From NCBI GenBank assembly GCA_913064775.1, contig CAJYAD010000032.1, positions 1 to 43,360 of the forward strand: a DNA stretch of 43,360 nucleotides. The letters run 5' to 3'. This document shows, one piece after another, positions 6,293-15,145 of this stretch. The notes under the pieces were generated by a model, which worked only from the letters and a program-made list of their open reading frames with translations, was not told the DNA's origin and did not search any database. How positions within the stretch are numbered: the first letter of the stretch is position 1; every line of letters starts with the position of its first letter. This DNA comes from an uncultured Albidovulum sp. (GTDB taxonomy: Bacteria > Pseudomonadota > Alphaproteobacteria > Rhodobacterales > Rhodobacteraceae). The translations under genes were made by a program, and so were the position numbers.

Positions 6293-8728
6293 GTGGCATT
6301 TCCGACGCAGGCAAGGGTTGTGATCATCGGCGGCGGGGCGGTGGGGGCCTCATGCCTTTACCATCTGGCGCGCGCGGGATGGACCGACGCGGTGTTGCTG
6401 GAGAAGACCGAACTTACCGCCGGGTCGACCTGGCACGCGGCGGGCAACGTGCCGACGTTTTCGTCCTCGTGGTCGATCATGAACATGCAGCGCTATTCGG
6501 CGGAACTTTATCGCGGCCTGGGCGACGCGGTGGAGTACCCGATGAATTACCACGTCACCGGCTCAGTCCGGCTTGGCCACAGCCGCGAACGGCGGATGGA
6601 GTTTGAGCGCGTGCGCGGCATGGCCCGCCATCAGGGCATGGATCTGGAGGTGCTGGGGCCCGACGATCTGCGCGCGCGCTACCCGTTCGTCGAGACCCAT
6701 GACCTGACGGCGGCGCTTTACGACCCCCATGACGGTGACATCGACCCCGCGCAGCTGACCCAGGCGCTGGCCAAGGGCGCGCGCGACCTCGGCGCCCGGA
6801 TTGAGCGCTTCTGCCCCGCCACCGGCGCCCGGCGCGAGGGCGACGAGTGGGTGATTTCCACCGCCAAGGGCGAGATCCGCTGCGAGGTGGTGGTGAACGC
6901 GGCGGGCTATTACGCGCGGGAGGTCGGCCGCTGGTTCGGCCGCGAGGTGCCAATGATGGTGATGAGCCATCAATACATGCTGTTCGACACGATCCCCGAG
7001 CTGGAGGCCTGGTCGAAGGCCGAGGGCCGCAAGCTGCCGCTCTTGCGCGATGTCGACAGCTCTTACTACCTGCGGCAGGAAAAGATGGGCTTCAACCTTG
7101 GCCCCTATGAGGGCAATTGCCGGGCGCATTGGACGGGTGCCGACGATCCCATGCCAGCGGATTTCAGCTTCCAGCTGTTCCCCGATGATCTGGACCGGCT
7201 GGAATGGCATATCACCGACGCGATGGCGCGGGTGCCGCTGCTGGGGGAGGCAAAGCTAACCCGGGTGATCAACGGCCCGATCCCCTATACGCCGGACGGT
7301 AACCCGCTGATCGGGCCGATGCCGGGGCTGCCGAATGCCTATGAGGCTTGCGTCTTCACCTTCGGCATCTGTCAGGCGGGCGGCGCCGGCAAGGTGCTGG
7401 CCGAATGGGTGACCGAGGGCGCGACCGAATGGGACATGTGGTCGTGCGATCCGCGCCGCTTCACCGGGTTCGAGGACGAAGACTACTGCATTGCCAAGGG
7501 GATGGAGGTCTACGGCCACGAATATGCGATGCATTTCCCGCATCACGCCTGGCCCGCCGGGCGCGATCGGAAATTCTCTGCCGTGCATGACCGGGTGGCG
7601 GCCCTGGGCGCGGTCTTCGGCGCGTCCAACGGCTGGGAGCGGGCGAATTGGTACGCAAGGCCGGGCGACGACACCTCGGAAGGCGCCAGCCAGACCTGGG
7701 ACCGCGCCGGGCCCTGGTTCGACGCGGTGGCCGAGGAATGCAGGGCGGTGGCGGAGGCGGCGGGGATCCTCGACCTGCCCGGCTTTGCGCGCTTTCGGCT
7801 GACGGGGCCGGACGCGGCCGGGTGGCTTGCGCGCCAGATCACCGGGCGGGTGCCGGGGGTGGGCCGCGTGGGCCTTGGCTATTTCGCCGACGACAAGGGC
7901 CGGATCGTGACCGAGATGTCGCTGATCCGGCTGGCCGAGGAGGAAATCTGGCTGATCACCGCCGCCGTGGCGCAATCGCATGATCTCGAGTGGCTGCGCA
8001 GGCATCTGGAGCCGGGCCTGACGCTGGTCGACGAGACCGAAGACTGGGCCTGTCAGATCGTCACCGGTCCGGCCTCTCGCAAGGTGCTGGCCGCTATATG
8101 CGACGCCGACTTGAGCCTGCCGTGGTTGAGCTGGCAGACGGCCACGATCGCCGGCGCCGAGGTGCGGCTTTTGCGGGTCTCCTTCGCCGGAGAGCTGGGC
8201 TGGGAGGTGCATTCGCGCCCCCGCGACACCCCCGCCGTGTGGGATGCGCTGATGGCGGCGGGCGCGCCCTTGGGCCTGCGGCCCTTCGGGATGTTCGCGC
8301 TGAACAGCCTGCGCATCGAGAAGGGTTTTCGCGCCTGGAAGGGCGATCTTTCGACCGATTACACCGTGCTGCAGGGCGGGCTGGAGAGGTTCGTGGATTT
8401 CGGAAAGTCGGACTTTCGCGGCCGCGGCGCGCTGCTGGCCGAGCGTCAGGCGGGCGTGGCGAAGCGCTTCGTGATCTTGCGGGTTCAGGCCGGCGCCTGC
8501 GACGCGCCCTATATGTCGACGCTCTGGCACGCCGGCGCGGTGGTGGGCGAGACCACCAGCGGTGATTGGGGGCACCGGGTGGGGGCCTCGCTGGCGCTGG
8601 GGATAGTGCGGGCGGATCTGGCGGTGCCGGGGACGCGGCTGGAGGTCGAGATCTTCGGGGTACATTGCGCGGCGGAGGTGCTGGACGGGGCGCCGTGGGA
8701 TCCGAGGAATGCGCGGTTGCGGGAGTGA
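6293..8728 (+). CDS. Dimethylglycine/sarcosine dehydrogenase-like flavoprotein with C-terminal GcvT domain
   Basis: The product has 811 residues, the size of DMGDH/sarcosine dehydrogenase. The N-terminal DAO-type FAD domain has VVIIGGGAVGASCLYHLA and GSTWHAAG; H48 corresponds to the histidine that binds FAD covalently in this family. A short FAO_M-like linker (about 380-440) precedes the aminomethyltransferase (GcvT) domain, with LRVSFAGELGWEVH and LRIEKGFRAWKGDLS, and its C-terminal barrel (about 710-800). Family members oxidatively N-demethylate methylated glycines and pass the one-carbon unit to tetrahydrofolate. The substrate is not decided here. The start is GTG with a strong AGGAGGGG site (6282-6289). 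It is followed 9 bp later by a close paralogue and is probably under the divergent LysR regulator. Confidence 0.88.
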   Translation: MAFPTQARVVIIGGGAVGASCLYHLARAGWTDAVLLEKTELTAGSTWHAAGNVPTFSSSWSIMNMQRYSAELYRGLGDAVEYPMNYHVTGSVRLGHSRERRMEFERVRGMARHQGMDLEVLGPDDLRARYPFVETHDLTAALYDPHDGDIDPAQLTQALAKGARDLGARIERFCPATGARREGDEWVISTAKGEIRCEVVVNAAGYYAREVGRWFGREVPMMVMSHQYMLFDTIPELEAWSKAEGRKLPLLRDVDSSYYLRQEKMGFNLGPYEGNCRAHWTGADDPMPADFSFQLFPDDLDRLEWHITDAMARVPLLGEAKLTRVINGPIPYTPDGNPLIGPMPGLPNAYEACVFTFGICQAGGAGKVLAEWVTEGATEWDMWSCDPRRFTGFEDEDYCIAKGMEVYGHEYAMHFPHHAWPAGRDRKFSAVHDRVAALGAVFGASNGWERANWYARPGDDTSEGASQTWDRAGPWFDAVAEECRAVAEAAGILDLPGFARFRLTGPDAAGWLARQITGRVPGVGRVGLGYFADDKGRIVTEMSLIRLAEEEIWLITAAVAQSHDLEWLRRHLEPGLTLVDETEDWACQIVTGPASRKVLAAICDADLSLPWLSWQTATIAGAEVRLLRVSFAGELGWEVHSRPRDTPAVWDALMAAGAPLGLRPFGMFALNSLRIEKGFRAWKGDLSTDYTVLQGGLERFVDFGKSDFRGRGALLAERQAGVAKRFVILRVQAGACDAPYMSTLWHAGAVVGETTSGDWGHRVGASLALGIVRADLAVPGTRLEVEIFGVHCAAEVLDGAPWDPRNARLRE

Positions 8729-8737
8729 GGCGGCGGG

Positions 8738-11162
8738 ATGGATTTACCTGAGAAGGCGCGGGTGGTGATAATCGGGGGCGGCGTGTCGGGCTGTTCCGTC
8801 GCCTATCATCTGGCGAAGCTGGGCTGGAGCGATGTGGTTTTGCTGGAGCGCAAGCAGCTGACTTGCGGCACCACCTGGCATGCGGCGGGGCTGGTGGGGC
8901 AGTCAGAACATGACCCGGCTGGCGAAATATTCCGCCGATCTCTATGCGACGCTGGAGGCCGAGACCGGGGTGGCGACGGGGCTGCGGCAGGTGGGCTCGA
9001 TTTCCGTCGCGCTGACCGGGGCGCGGCATGAGGAGCTGTTGCGGCAGGCAAGCCTGGCGCGCGCCTTCGATGTCGAGGTGGCCGAGATCGGGCCGTCCGA
9101 GGTGACGGCGGTGTATCCGCATCTGGAGGTGGGCGATGTGGTCGGCGCGGTGCATCTGCCGGGCGACGGGCAATGCGATCCGGCCAACATCGCCATGGCG
9201 CTGGCCAAGGGGGCGCGGATGCGCGGCGCGCGGATCGTCGAGAGGGTGAAGGTGGCGCGCGTCACCCAGGCGGGCGGGCGGGTCACCGGCGTCGATTGGC
9301 AGGCGGGCGAGGCACGCGGCCATATCGCCGCCGATATGGTGGTGAATTGCGGCGGCATGTGGGGGCGCGATCTGGCCGCAAGCTCGGGCGTCAGTCTGCC
9401 GCTGCATGCCTGCGAGCATTTCTATCTGGTGACCGAGCCGATCAAAGGGCTGGGCCATCTGCCCGTGCTGCGGGTGCCGGATGAATGCGCCTATTACAAA
9501 TCCGACGCCGGCAAGATGATGCTGGGCGCGTTTGAGCCGAAGGCCAAACCCTGGGGCATGGCGGGCATCCCCGAGAGTTTCGAATTCGACGCCCTGCCCG
9601 AGGATTTCGACCATTTCCAGCCGATCCTGGAAATGGCCATGGCGCGGATGCCGATGTTCCAGAGCGCCGGCATCCACACCTTCTTCAACGGTCCCGAAAG
9701 CTTCACCCCCGACGACCGCTACTATCTGGGCGAGGCACCGGAGCTGGGCGGCTACTGGGTGGCGGCGGGGTACAATTCGATCGGTATCGTCAGCTCTGGC
9801 GGCGCCGGGATGGCGCTGGCGCAATGGATGGAGGACGGCGTGCCGCCCTTCGATCTGTGGGAGGTGGATATCCGCCGCGCCCAGCCGTTCCAGCGCAACC
9901 GGCGCTACCTGCGCGAACGGGTCAGCGAGACCCTGGGCCTGCTATACGCCGACCATTGGCCGAACCGGCAGATGGCGACGGCGCGGGGGGTGCGGCGCTC
10001 GCCGATCGATGAGCATCTGCGCGCCCGTGGCGCCGTCTTCGGCGAGGTTGCGGGATGGGAGCGCGCGAACTGGTTCGCAGCGCCCGGCCAGGCGGCGGAA
10101 TACTGCTATTCCTGGGGCAAGCCCAACTGGTTTGACAATCAGCGCGCCGAACATCTGGCGGTGCGGCAGCGCGCGGGGCTCTTCGACATGACCTCGTTTG
10201 GCAAGATCCGGGTCGAGGGGCCGGGTGCGCTTGCCTTCCTGCAACGGCTTTGCGCCAACCAGATGGATGTGGCGCCGGGGCAGATCGTCTACACCCAGAT
10301 GCTGAACGCGCGCGGCGGGATCGAAAGCGACCTGACGGTGACGCGGCTGAGTGAGACCGCCTTCCTGCTGGTCGTGCCCGGCGCCACCTTGCAGCGCGAT
10401 CTGGCCTGGCTGCGGCGTCATCTGGACGCGGATCTGGCGGTGATTACCGATGTCACCGCGGCTGAGGCGGTGCTGTGCCTGATGGGCCCCAAGGCACGCG
10501 ATGTTCTGGCCCGCGTCAGCCCCGATGATCTGTCGAATGCCGCGCATCCCTTCGGCACGGCGCGCGAGATCGAGATCGGCATGGGTCTGGCGCGGGCGCA
10601 CCGGGTCTCTTACGTCGGCGAACTGGGGTGGGAGCTTTATGTTTCCACCGATCAGGCCGCGCATGTGTTCGAGGCCCTGATGGAGGCCGCGCCGGATCTG
10701 ACGCTGTGCGGGCTTCATGCGCTGGACAGTTGCCGGATCGAGAAGGCGTTCCGCCATTTCGGCCATGACATCACCGATGAGGATCACGTGCTGGAGGCAG
10801 GCCTCGGCTTTGCCGTGAAGACCAAGAAGGGCGATTTCATCGGCCGCGAGGCGGTGCTCGCCAAGCGCGCGACGGGGCTGGAGCGGCGGCTGGTGCAATT
10901 CCTGCTGGAGGACCCCGAGGCGATGCTGTTCCACAACGAGGCGCTGGTTCGCGACGGCCGGATCGTGGGGATCGTCACCTCGGCCAATTACGGCCACAGC
11001 CTGGGGGGCGCGGTGGGGCTGGGCTATGTGCCCTGCGCGGGGGAAAGCGCCGAGGAGGTGCTGGCCTCGGCCTATGAGATCGATATCGCGGGGCGGCGGG
11101 TGCCGGCGCGGGCAAGTCTGGTGCCGATGTATGACCCCGGGTCGGAACGGGTGCGGATGTAG
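8738..11162 (+). pseudogene. Second DMGDH/sarcosine dehydrogenase-like gene, frameshifted near the 5' end
   Basis: Two reading frames together make one protein of about 800 residues. The first (from ATG 8738) gives the FAD fold [18 protein letters not shown] and the covalent-FAD histidine in [11 protein letters not shown]. The second continues as [21 protein letters not shown] through to the GcvT domain (SYVGELGWELY, CRIEKAFRHFGHDITDEDHV) and the stop at 11160. The break is at about 8900-8907. From memory, relatives carry about five residues (LRxxx) between VGQ and NMTRLAKYS. Here only 4 bases separate CAG from AACATG, which is consistent with an 11-bp deletion. The downstream frame alone lacks the FAD glycine motif. 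This is either a recent inactivation or a sequence error; the rest is intact. Confidence 0.85.
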
Positions 11163-11230
11163 CCGGCGCAGGGGGGCACCCGGTCGCTGTTGTCGCTGGA
11201 ACCCATGGCGCGGCGATGGCGACCCCGGAC

Positions 11231-11253
11231 GAGTATTTTTGCCAAGATGAAAG
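11231..11253 (+). repeat. Dispersed intergenic element, copy A
   Basis: GTATTTTTGCC...ATGAAAG, preceded by a GATGGCGACCC tract (11215-11225) that recurs at 37140-37150. It lies in the 100-bp gap between the frameshifted flavoprotein and the MttB-like gene. Its GAAAGGG end sits about 8 bp before the MttB-like ATG and may serve as its ribosome site. Confidence 0.55.
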
Positions 11254-11262
11254 GGCAGTCGG

Positions 11263-12816
11263 ATGGAAGCGGTAAGGGAGGACGGCGTTTCGGTCCGCGC
11301 GCGGCGGGCCGGGGGGCGGGCGGCGCGGGTGGCCTTGCGGGCGGCGCCGCTGGCCGAGGATGTGCGGCCGATCCGGCCGGGGCTGGAGGGCGGGCGCTAC
11401 CGGCCGCTGACCCAGGTGGACGAGGCGCGCATCCATGAGGCCGCGCTGCAGGCGCTGGCCGAGATCGGGCTGGCCAATGCGCCGGCCTCGGGGATCGAGA
11501 TCATGACCCGCGCCGGGGCAGAGCTGGGCGCGGACGGGCGGCTGCGGTTTCCCCGCGCGCTGGTCGAGGACATGCTGGCGCTTGCGGCGCGGGATCTGAC
11601 GCTGTTCGGGCGCGATCCGGTGCATGATCTGGATCTGTCGGGCGCGCGGGTGCATTTCGGCACCGCAGGCGCGGCGGTGCATATCGTCGACCCCGACGGC
11701 AGCTATCGCGAATCGACCTCGGCCGATCTTTATGCGGCCGCGAAGCTGTGCCAGCATCTCGACAACGTGCATTTCTTCCAGCGTCCGATGGTCTGCCGCG
11801 ACATCGCCGACAATTTCGAGATGGACGTGAACACCCTTTACGGTGCGCTCAGCGGCACCACCAAACATGTCGGCACCTCGTTTTCGGACCCCGCCCATGT
11901 GGCGGGCTGCTTGGAGCTGTTGCATCTGGTGGCGGGGGGAGAGGCCGCCTGGCGGGCGCGGCCCTTTGTCAGCAATTCGAACTGCTTCGTCGTGCCGCCG
12001 ATGAAATTCGCCGAGGAAAGCTGCCGCACGATGGAGGCCTGCATCCGTGCAGGCATGCCGGTGCTGCTGCTGTCGGCGGGTCAGGCCGGTGCCACCGCCC
12101 CTGCCCCGATTGCCGCCGCGATCGTGCAGGCGGTGGCGGAATGTCTGGCCGGCGTCGTCTATGTCAACGCCATGGCGCCGGGGCATCCGGCGATCTTCGG
12201 CACCTGGCCGTTCGTTTCCGACCTGCGCACCGGCGCGATGTCGGGCGGATCGGCCGAGCAGGCGCTGCTGACCGCCGGCTGCGCGCAGATGCACCGCTTC
12301 TATGGCTTGCCGGGGGGCGCGGCCTCGGGGATCAGCGACGCGAAGCTGCCCGACATGCAGGCGGGATGGGAGCAGGGGATCACCAATGTCATGGCCGGGC
12401 TGGCCGGGCTGAACCTGTGCTACGAGGCGGTGGGAATGCATGCCTCGCTGCTGGGGTTCAGCCTGGAAAGCATGGTGCTGGGCGACGATGTCCTGGGCCA
12501 GGCGCTGCGGGCGGTGCGCGGCATCGAGGTGACCGAGGACAGCGTCAGCCTTGAGGCGATGCGCGAGGTCTGCCTGGGCGGTCCGGGGCATTATCTGGGC
12601 CACGCGCAGACGCTGGCGCTGATGCAGCGCGATTACGTCTACCCCAGCGTCGGCAACCGGATGAGCCCGAAGGAATGGGACGAGGCCGGGCAGCCGAAGC
12701 TGCTGGACGGCGCGGCAAGGCGGCGCGATGCGATTCTGGCGCGGGCGCGCTGCACGGTGCCTGCGGATGTCGATGCGCAGGTGCGCACGGGCTGGAAGAT
12801 CCATTTCAACGCCTAG
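11263..12816 (+). CDS. MttB (trimethylamine methyltransferase) family protein, non-pyrrolysine type
   Basis: The product has 517 residues with the TIM-barrel MttB family layout. It has a RPGLEGGRYRPLTQVDEARIHEAALQALAEIGL entry, then HFGTAGAAVHIVDP, SCRTMEACIRAGMPVLLLSAGQ, VNAMAPGHPAIFGTWPF, KLPDMQAGWEQG and PGHYLGHAQTL. There is no in-frame amber codon, so it lacks the pyrrolysine of archaeal MttB. Characterised non-Pyl members move a methyl group from glycine betaine or similar quaternary amines to a corrinoid protein. No corrinoid protein or corrinoid-activation gene is in the window. Placement directly after two N-demethylating flavoproteins suggests a shared role in breaking down methylated amines. 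It ends 18 bp from the convergent ruvA gene. Confidence 0.88.
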   Translation: MEAVREDGVSVRARRAGGRAARVALRAAPLAEDVRPIRPGLEGGRYRPLTQVDEARIHEAALQALAEIGLANAPASGIEIMTRAGAELGADGRLRFPRALVEDMLALAARDLTLFGRDPVHDLDLSGARVHFGTAGAAVHIVDPDGSYRESTSADLYAAAKLCQHLDNVHFFQRPMVCRDIADNFEMDVNTLYGALSGTTKHVGTSFSDPAHVAGCLELLHLVAGGEAAWRARPFVSNSNCFVVPPMKFAEESCRTMEACIRAGMPVLLLSAGQAGATAPAPIAAAIVQAVAECLAGVVYVNAMAPGHPAIFGTWPFVSDLRTGAMSGGSAEQALLTAGCAQMHRFYGLPGGAASGISDAKLPDMQAGWEQGITNVMAGLAGLNLCYEAVGMHASLLGFSLESMVLGDDVLGQALRAVRGIEVTEDSVSLEAMREVCLGGPGHYLGHAQTLALMQRDYVYPSVGNRMSPKEWDEAGQPKLLDGAARRRDAILARARCTVPADVDAQVRTGWKIHFNA

Positions 12817-12834
12817 GCCGGGGGGGCCCGACGC

Positions 12835-13527
12835 TCAGGTCTTCGGCGCCAGATGTTTCAGCGCGGCGCGGATCAGGGCGGCGGCCTCGGCCTCGGGCGC
12901 GGCGTCGGAGGCGAGCGCCACCGCCTCGGCCGCGTCGGACTGGTTGTAGCCCAGATTGACCAGCGCCGAGAGCGCATCGCCCGCCTGCACCGCCCGCGTC
13001 TGCGCCGCCGAAGGGGCCGCAGGCGCCTTGCGGGCGGGTTTCGCGGCGGGGCCTGCGGGTTCGATCACCGCGTCCTCGTCCGAGGGCACGGTGCTGGCCG
13101 AAAGCCCGCCCGCCTGCGCCATGACCGAGGGCGCCTTGGATTTCAGCTCCATCACCACGCGCTGCGCGATCTTGGGGCCAACGCCGGGGGCTGCGGTGAT
13201 CGCCTTGGCGTCGCCCAGCGCGATCGCCCGCGCCGTGCCCTCGGGCCCCAGTGCCCCCAGGATCGCCATTGAGGCCTTGGCGCCGATGCCCTGCACGCCC
13301 ATCAGCAGGCGGTGCCATTCCTTTTCCAGAAGGGTCGGAAAGCCGAAAAGCTGCAACAGATCCTCACGCACCAGCAGGTCGGTATATAGCGCGCAGGCCT
13401 CGCCCACCCCGGGCAGCGCGGCAAGCGTGCGGTCCGAGACATGGACGATATAGCCCACGCCGCGCACGTCGATCAGCACATGGTCGGAGCCGCGGTATTC
13501 GATCCGCCCGGCGATACGTCCGATCAT
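12835..13527 (-). CDS. ruvA: Holliday junction branch migration protein RuvA
   Basis: The product has 230 residues. The N-terminal OB domain begins [28 protein letters not shown], with the acidic pin region absent from view at this resolution. Tandem helix-hairpin-helix motifs follow ([20 protein letters not shown] and [20 protein letters not shown]). A low-complexity Ala/Pro linker (about 140-180) leads to the C-terminal domain III ([19 protein letters not shown]). RuvA binds four-way junctions and loads RuvB. The ATG (13525-13527) overlaps the ruvC stop by 4 bp. Unlike many ruvCAB operons, no ruvB follows; a convergent methyltransferase gene is there instead. Confidence 0.97.
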   Translation of the reverse strand: MIGRIAGRIEYRGSDHVLIDVRGVGYIVHVSDRTLAALPGVGEACALYTDLLVREDLLQLFGFPTLLEKEWHRLLMGVQGIGAKASMAILGALGPEGTARAIALGDAKAITAAPGVGPKIAQRVVMELKSKAPSVMAQAGGLSASTVPSDEDAVIEPAGPAAKPARKAPAAPSAAQTRAVQAGDALSALVNLGYNQSDAAEAVALASDAAPEAEAAALIRAALKHLAPKT

Positions 13528-14036
13528 CGTGCGGCCTCCGCCTTGGCCAGCGCGGCCTCCAGCCGGCCCGCCGATTGCAGATGATGCGCGTGGCAGATGG
13601 CGATCGCCAGCGCGTCGGCCGCGTCGGCCCCGGCGATCTCCACCCCGGGCAGCTGCAGCCGCACCATGTGGTCGATCTGCGCCTTGGCAGCATGGCCCAC
13701 GCCGACCACCGCCTTCTTCACCGCGTTGGGGGCGTATTCCCCGACCACAAGGCCGAATTGCGCGGGCACCAGCAGCGCGATCCCCCGCGCCTGGCCCAGC
13801 TTCAGCGTCGCCACCGCGTCCTTGTTGACGAAAGTATGCTCCACCGCCGCATGGCCCGGACCATAGCGGTGCAGCACATCGGTGAGCTGGCTGTGCAACG
13901 TCAGCAATCGCGACGCCAGATCGCCCGAATCGGAATGGCAGATGCCGTTCCCCACATGGCTGATGCGGGTACCGACCACGTCGATCACCCCCCAGCCGAG
14001 GTTGCGAAGACCGGGGTCGATCCCCAAAACGCGCAT
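13524..14036 (-). CDS. ruvC: Crossover junction endodeoxyribonuclease RuvC
   Basis: The product has 170 residues, normal length. It begins [18 protein letters not shown] with catalytic D7. [21 protein letters not shown] carries the second acidic residue in the family's E-H-x-F position. The late acidic pair lies in [17 protein letters not shown]. It is a cytoplasmic RNase-H-fold resolvase that cuts Holliday junctions. It is the first gene of the ruvC-ruvA pair. Confidence 0.97.
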   Translation of the reverse strand: MRVLGIDPGLRNLGWGVIDVVGTRISHVGNGICHSDSGDLASRLLTLHSQLTDVLHRYGPGHAAVEHTFVNKDAVATLKLGQARGIALLVPAQFGLVVGEYAPNAVKKAVVGVGHAAKAQIDHMVRLQLPGVEIAGADAADALAIAICHAHHLQSAGRLEAALAKAEAAR

Positions 14037-14364
14037 TCTGCCCCCTCAGCTTGTGCTTTTTTTGACGCAGTAGCACGAATGGCGAACATCCGCCAGTGCC
14101 GCGCCATGCCGCACCGCCGACATGTCAAATGCTGCAATGCGGCAAAATCCGGATGAAATACGCCGTTCGGATGTCTGAAAGCGACTGTTTCAGAAGGGTT
14201 GGGCGCGCCATGCCGCGGGTGCGAAAGATCGGCCGCGAAGCCATGCGAGAATTGCATATATGCCATGCGATTTGACCAGCTTGCCGTGTCAACCCCGCCC
14301 GACTAAATGGCGCCTATCAAGAGAGCACGCCCGCATATTGGGCAGTTTGTGAAAGGAACCCGCC
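14037..14364. other. 328-bp intergenic region upstream of ruvC and the DUF1127 gene
   Basis: This is a divergent spacer that must hold promoters for ruvC (minus) and the DUF1127 gene (plus). It is more A/T-rich than its neighbours. An imperfect palindrome TGCTGCAATGCGGCA lies at 14130-14144, next to a minus-strand TTGACA (14123-14128). An AATTGCATATATGCCATG stretch occurs near 14250-14267. No gene-like frame of its own is convincing; the open frame that spans part of it runs antisense through ruvC. Confidence 0.4.
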
Positions 14365-14577
14365 ATGGCCGCCTATGAGACGACCCGCCCGGCGCCGCTT
14401 GGCGCCATCACCACCTTCCATCTGGTTCAGAGCGCCTGGACCTTGATCCATCACCTGCGCGACTGGAACGACGCCCGTCAGACCCGCCACGCGTTGGACA
14501 AGTTGAGCGACCGCGAACTGGAAGACATCGGCCTGTGCCGCGGCGACATCGACAGCGTCGGCAAGCCGCGCCTGTAA
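14365..14577 (+). CDS. DUF1127 small protein
   Basis: The product has 70 residues with the short DUF1127 signature in its second half: LRDWNDARQTRHALDKLSDRELEDIGLCRGDI. The family is abundant in alphaproteobacteria. Some members bind RNA and affect phosphate or RNA metabolism, but no function can be assigned here. The start has an AAAGGAACC ribosome site. It is monocistronic and is followed by a strong hairpin. Confidence 0.9.
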   Translation: MAAYETTRPAPLGAITTFHLVQSAWTLIHHLRDWNDARQTRHALDKLSDRELEDIGLCRGDIDSVGKPRL

Positions 14578-14600
14578 AGCCCGCCCGTGCAGGGACGTCA

Positions 14601-14630
14601 AACGCCGCGCCGGTAGACCGGTGCGGCGTT
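14601..14630 (+). terminator. Hairpin terminator after the DUF1127 gene
   Basis: AACGCCGCGCCGG pairs with CCGGTGCGGCGTT (13 bp, one G-T wobble) around a TAGA loop, starting 24 bp after the stop codon. It is followed by CTGCATTTCA with only a short T run, so termination is plausible but not a perfect intrinsic signal. Confidence 0.7.
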
Positions 14631-14725
14631 CTGCATTTCAGCCCCCTTGGCGAAGGCGATTATCGGCACTGTCTCTGCGCTCCGAAATGCAGTTGCGGGC
14701 CTTGGCGCCGGGGGGCGTGGGCTGC

Positions 14726-15067
14726 TCAGTGCTGCAATCGCTTCGCTGCCGCCGCCAGATAGAGGGTGACCGGATCCGCCTGCATCAGCAGCGCACCGTA
14801 ATGCTCAAACCCCGTGCTCGCGCGCATCTCGGCCACGCGGGTCTGATAGGCGCTGGCGCCAAGGTGGTTGTAAATCATCGACTTGAGACCAAAGACCGCC
14901 ACCAGCACGATCAGCAAGGGCCGCAGGAGCGGCAGCCAGCGTCGGCGTACCCGGGGTCGCCGCGCGCGCCCCTTGGAACCCGCAGTCTCGAACCTTGCGC
15001 CGCGCTGATAGGCGTCGTGAATACGCCTGACACGACCATTGAAATTGGCAAGATTGGGATCGGCCAT
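14726..15067 (-). CDS. Small single-pass membrane protein, unknown function
   Basis: The product has 113 residues. The basic N-terminal half (NGRVRRIHDAYQRGARFE, then a cluster of Arg/Lys) is cytoplasmic by the positive-inside rule. One hydrophobic segment (WLPLLRPLLIVLVAVFGLKS, about 44-63) spans the membrane. The remaining 50 residues would be periplasmic. It looks like a conserved hypothetical protein of Rhodobacteraceae, but I do not recognise a named family. It lies on its own between the DUF1127 gene (convergent) and prmA (same strand, 78 bp away). Confidence 0.65.
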   Translation of the reverse strand: MADPNLANFNGRVRRIHDAYQRGARFETAGSKGRARRPRVRRRWLPLLRPLLIVLVAVFGLKSMIYNHLGASAYQTRVAEMRASTGFEHYGALLMQADPVTLYLAAAAKRLQH

Positions 15068-15145
15068 TCGTCAACTCCCGAAGCAGGCCCCATCCACAAG
15101 GTCAGTTCTGCGTCGGGATAATGGCGAAATTAGGGCAAATTCCCC

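Noticed and set aside
8094-9824. 576-residue minus-strand open frame over the flavoprotein junction
   Set aside because: Antisense to both DMGDH-like genes; it does not explain the frameshift and has no recognisable domain.
8738-11162. Programmed ribosomal frameshift in the second DMGDH-like gene
   Set aside because: There is no slippery run or downstream structure at 8900-8907, and residues expected from memory of relatives are missing, so a deletion or error explains it better.
13985-14266. 93-residue minus-strand frame upstream of ruvC
   Set aside because: It overlaps the start of ruvC in another frame, has no ribosome site and no recognisable motif.
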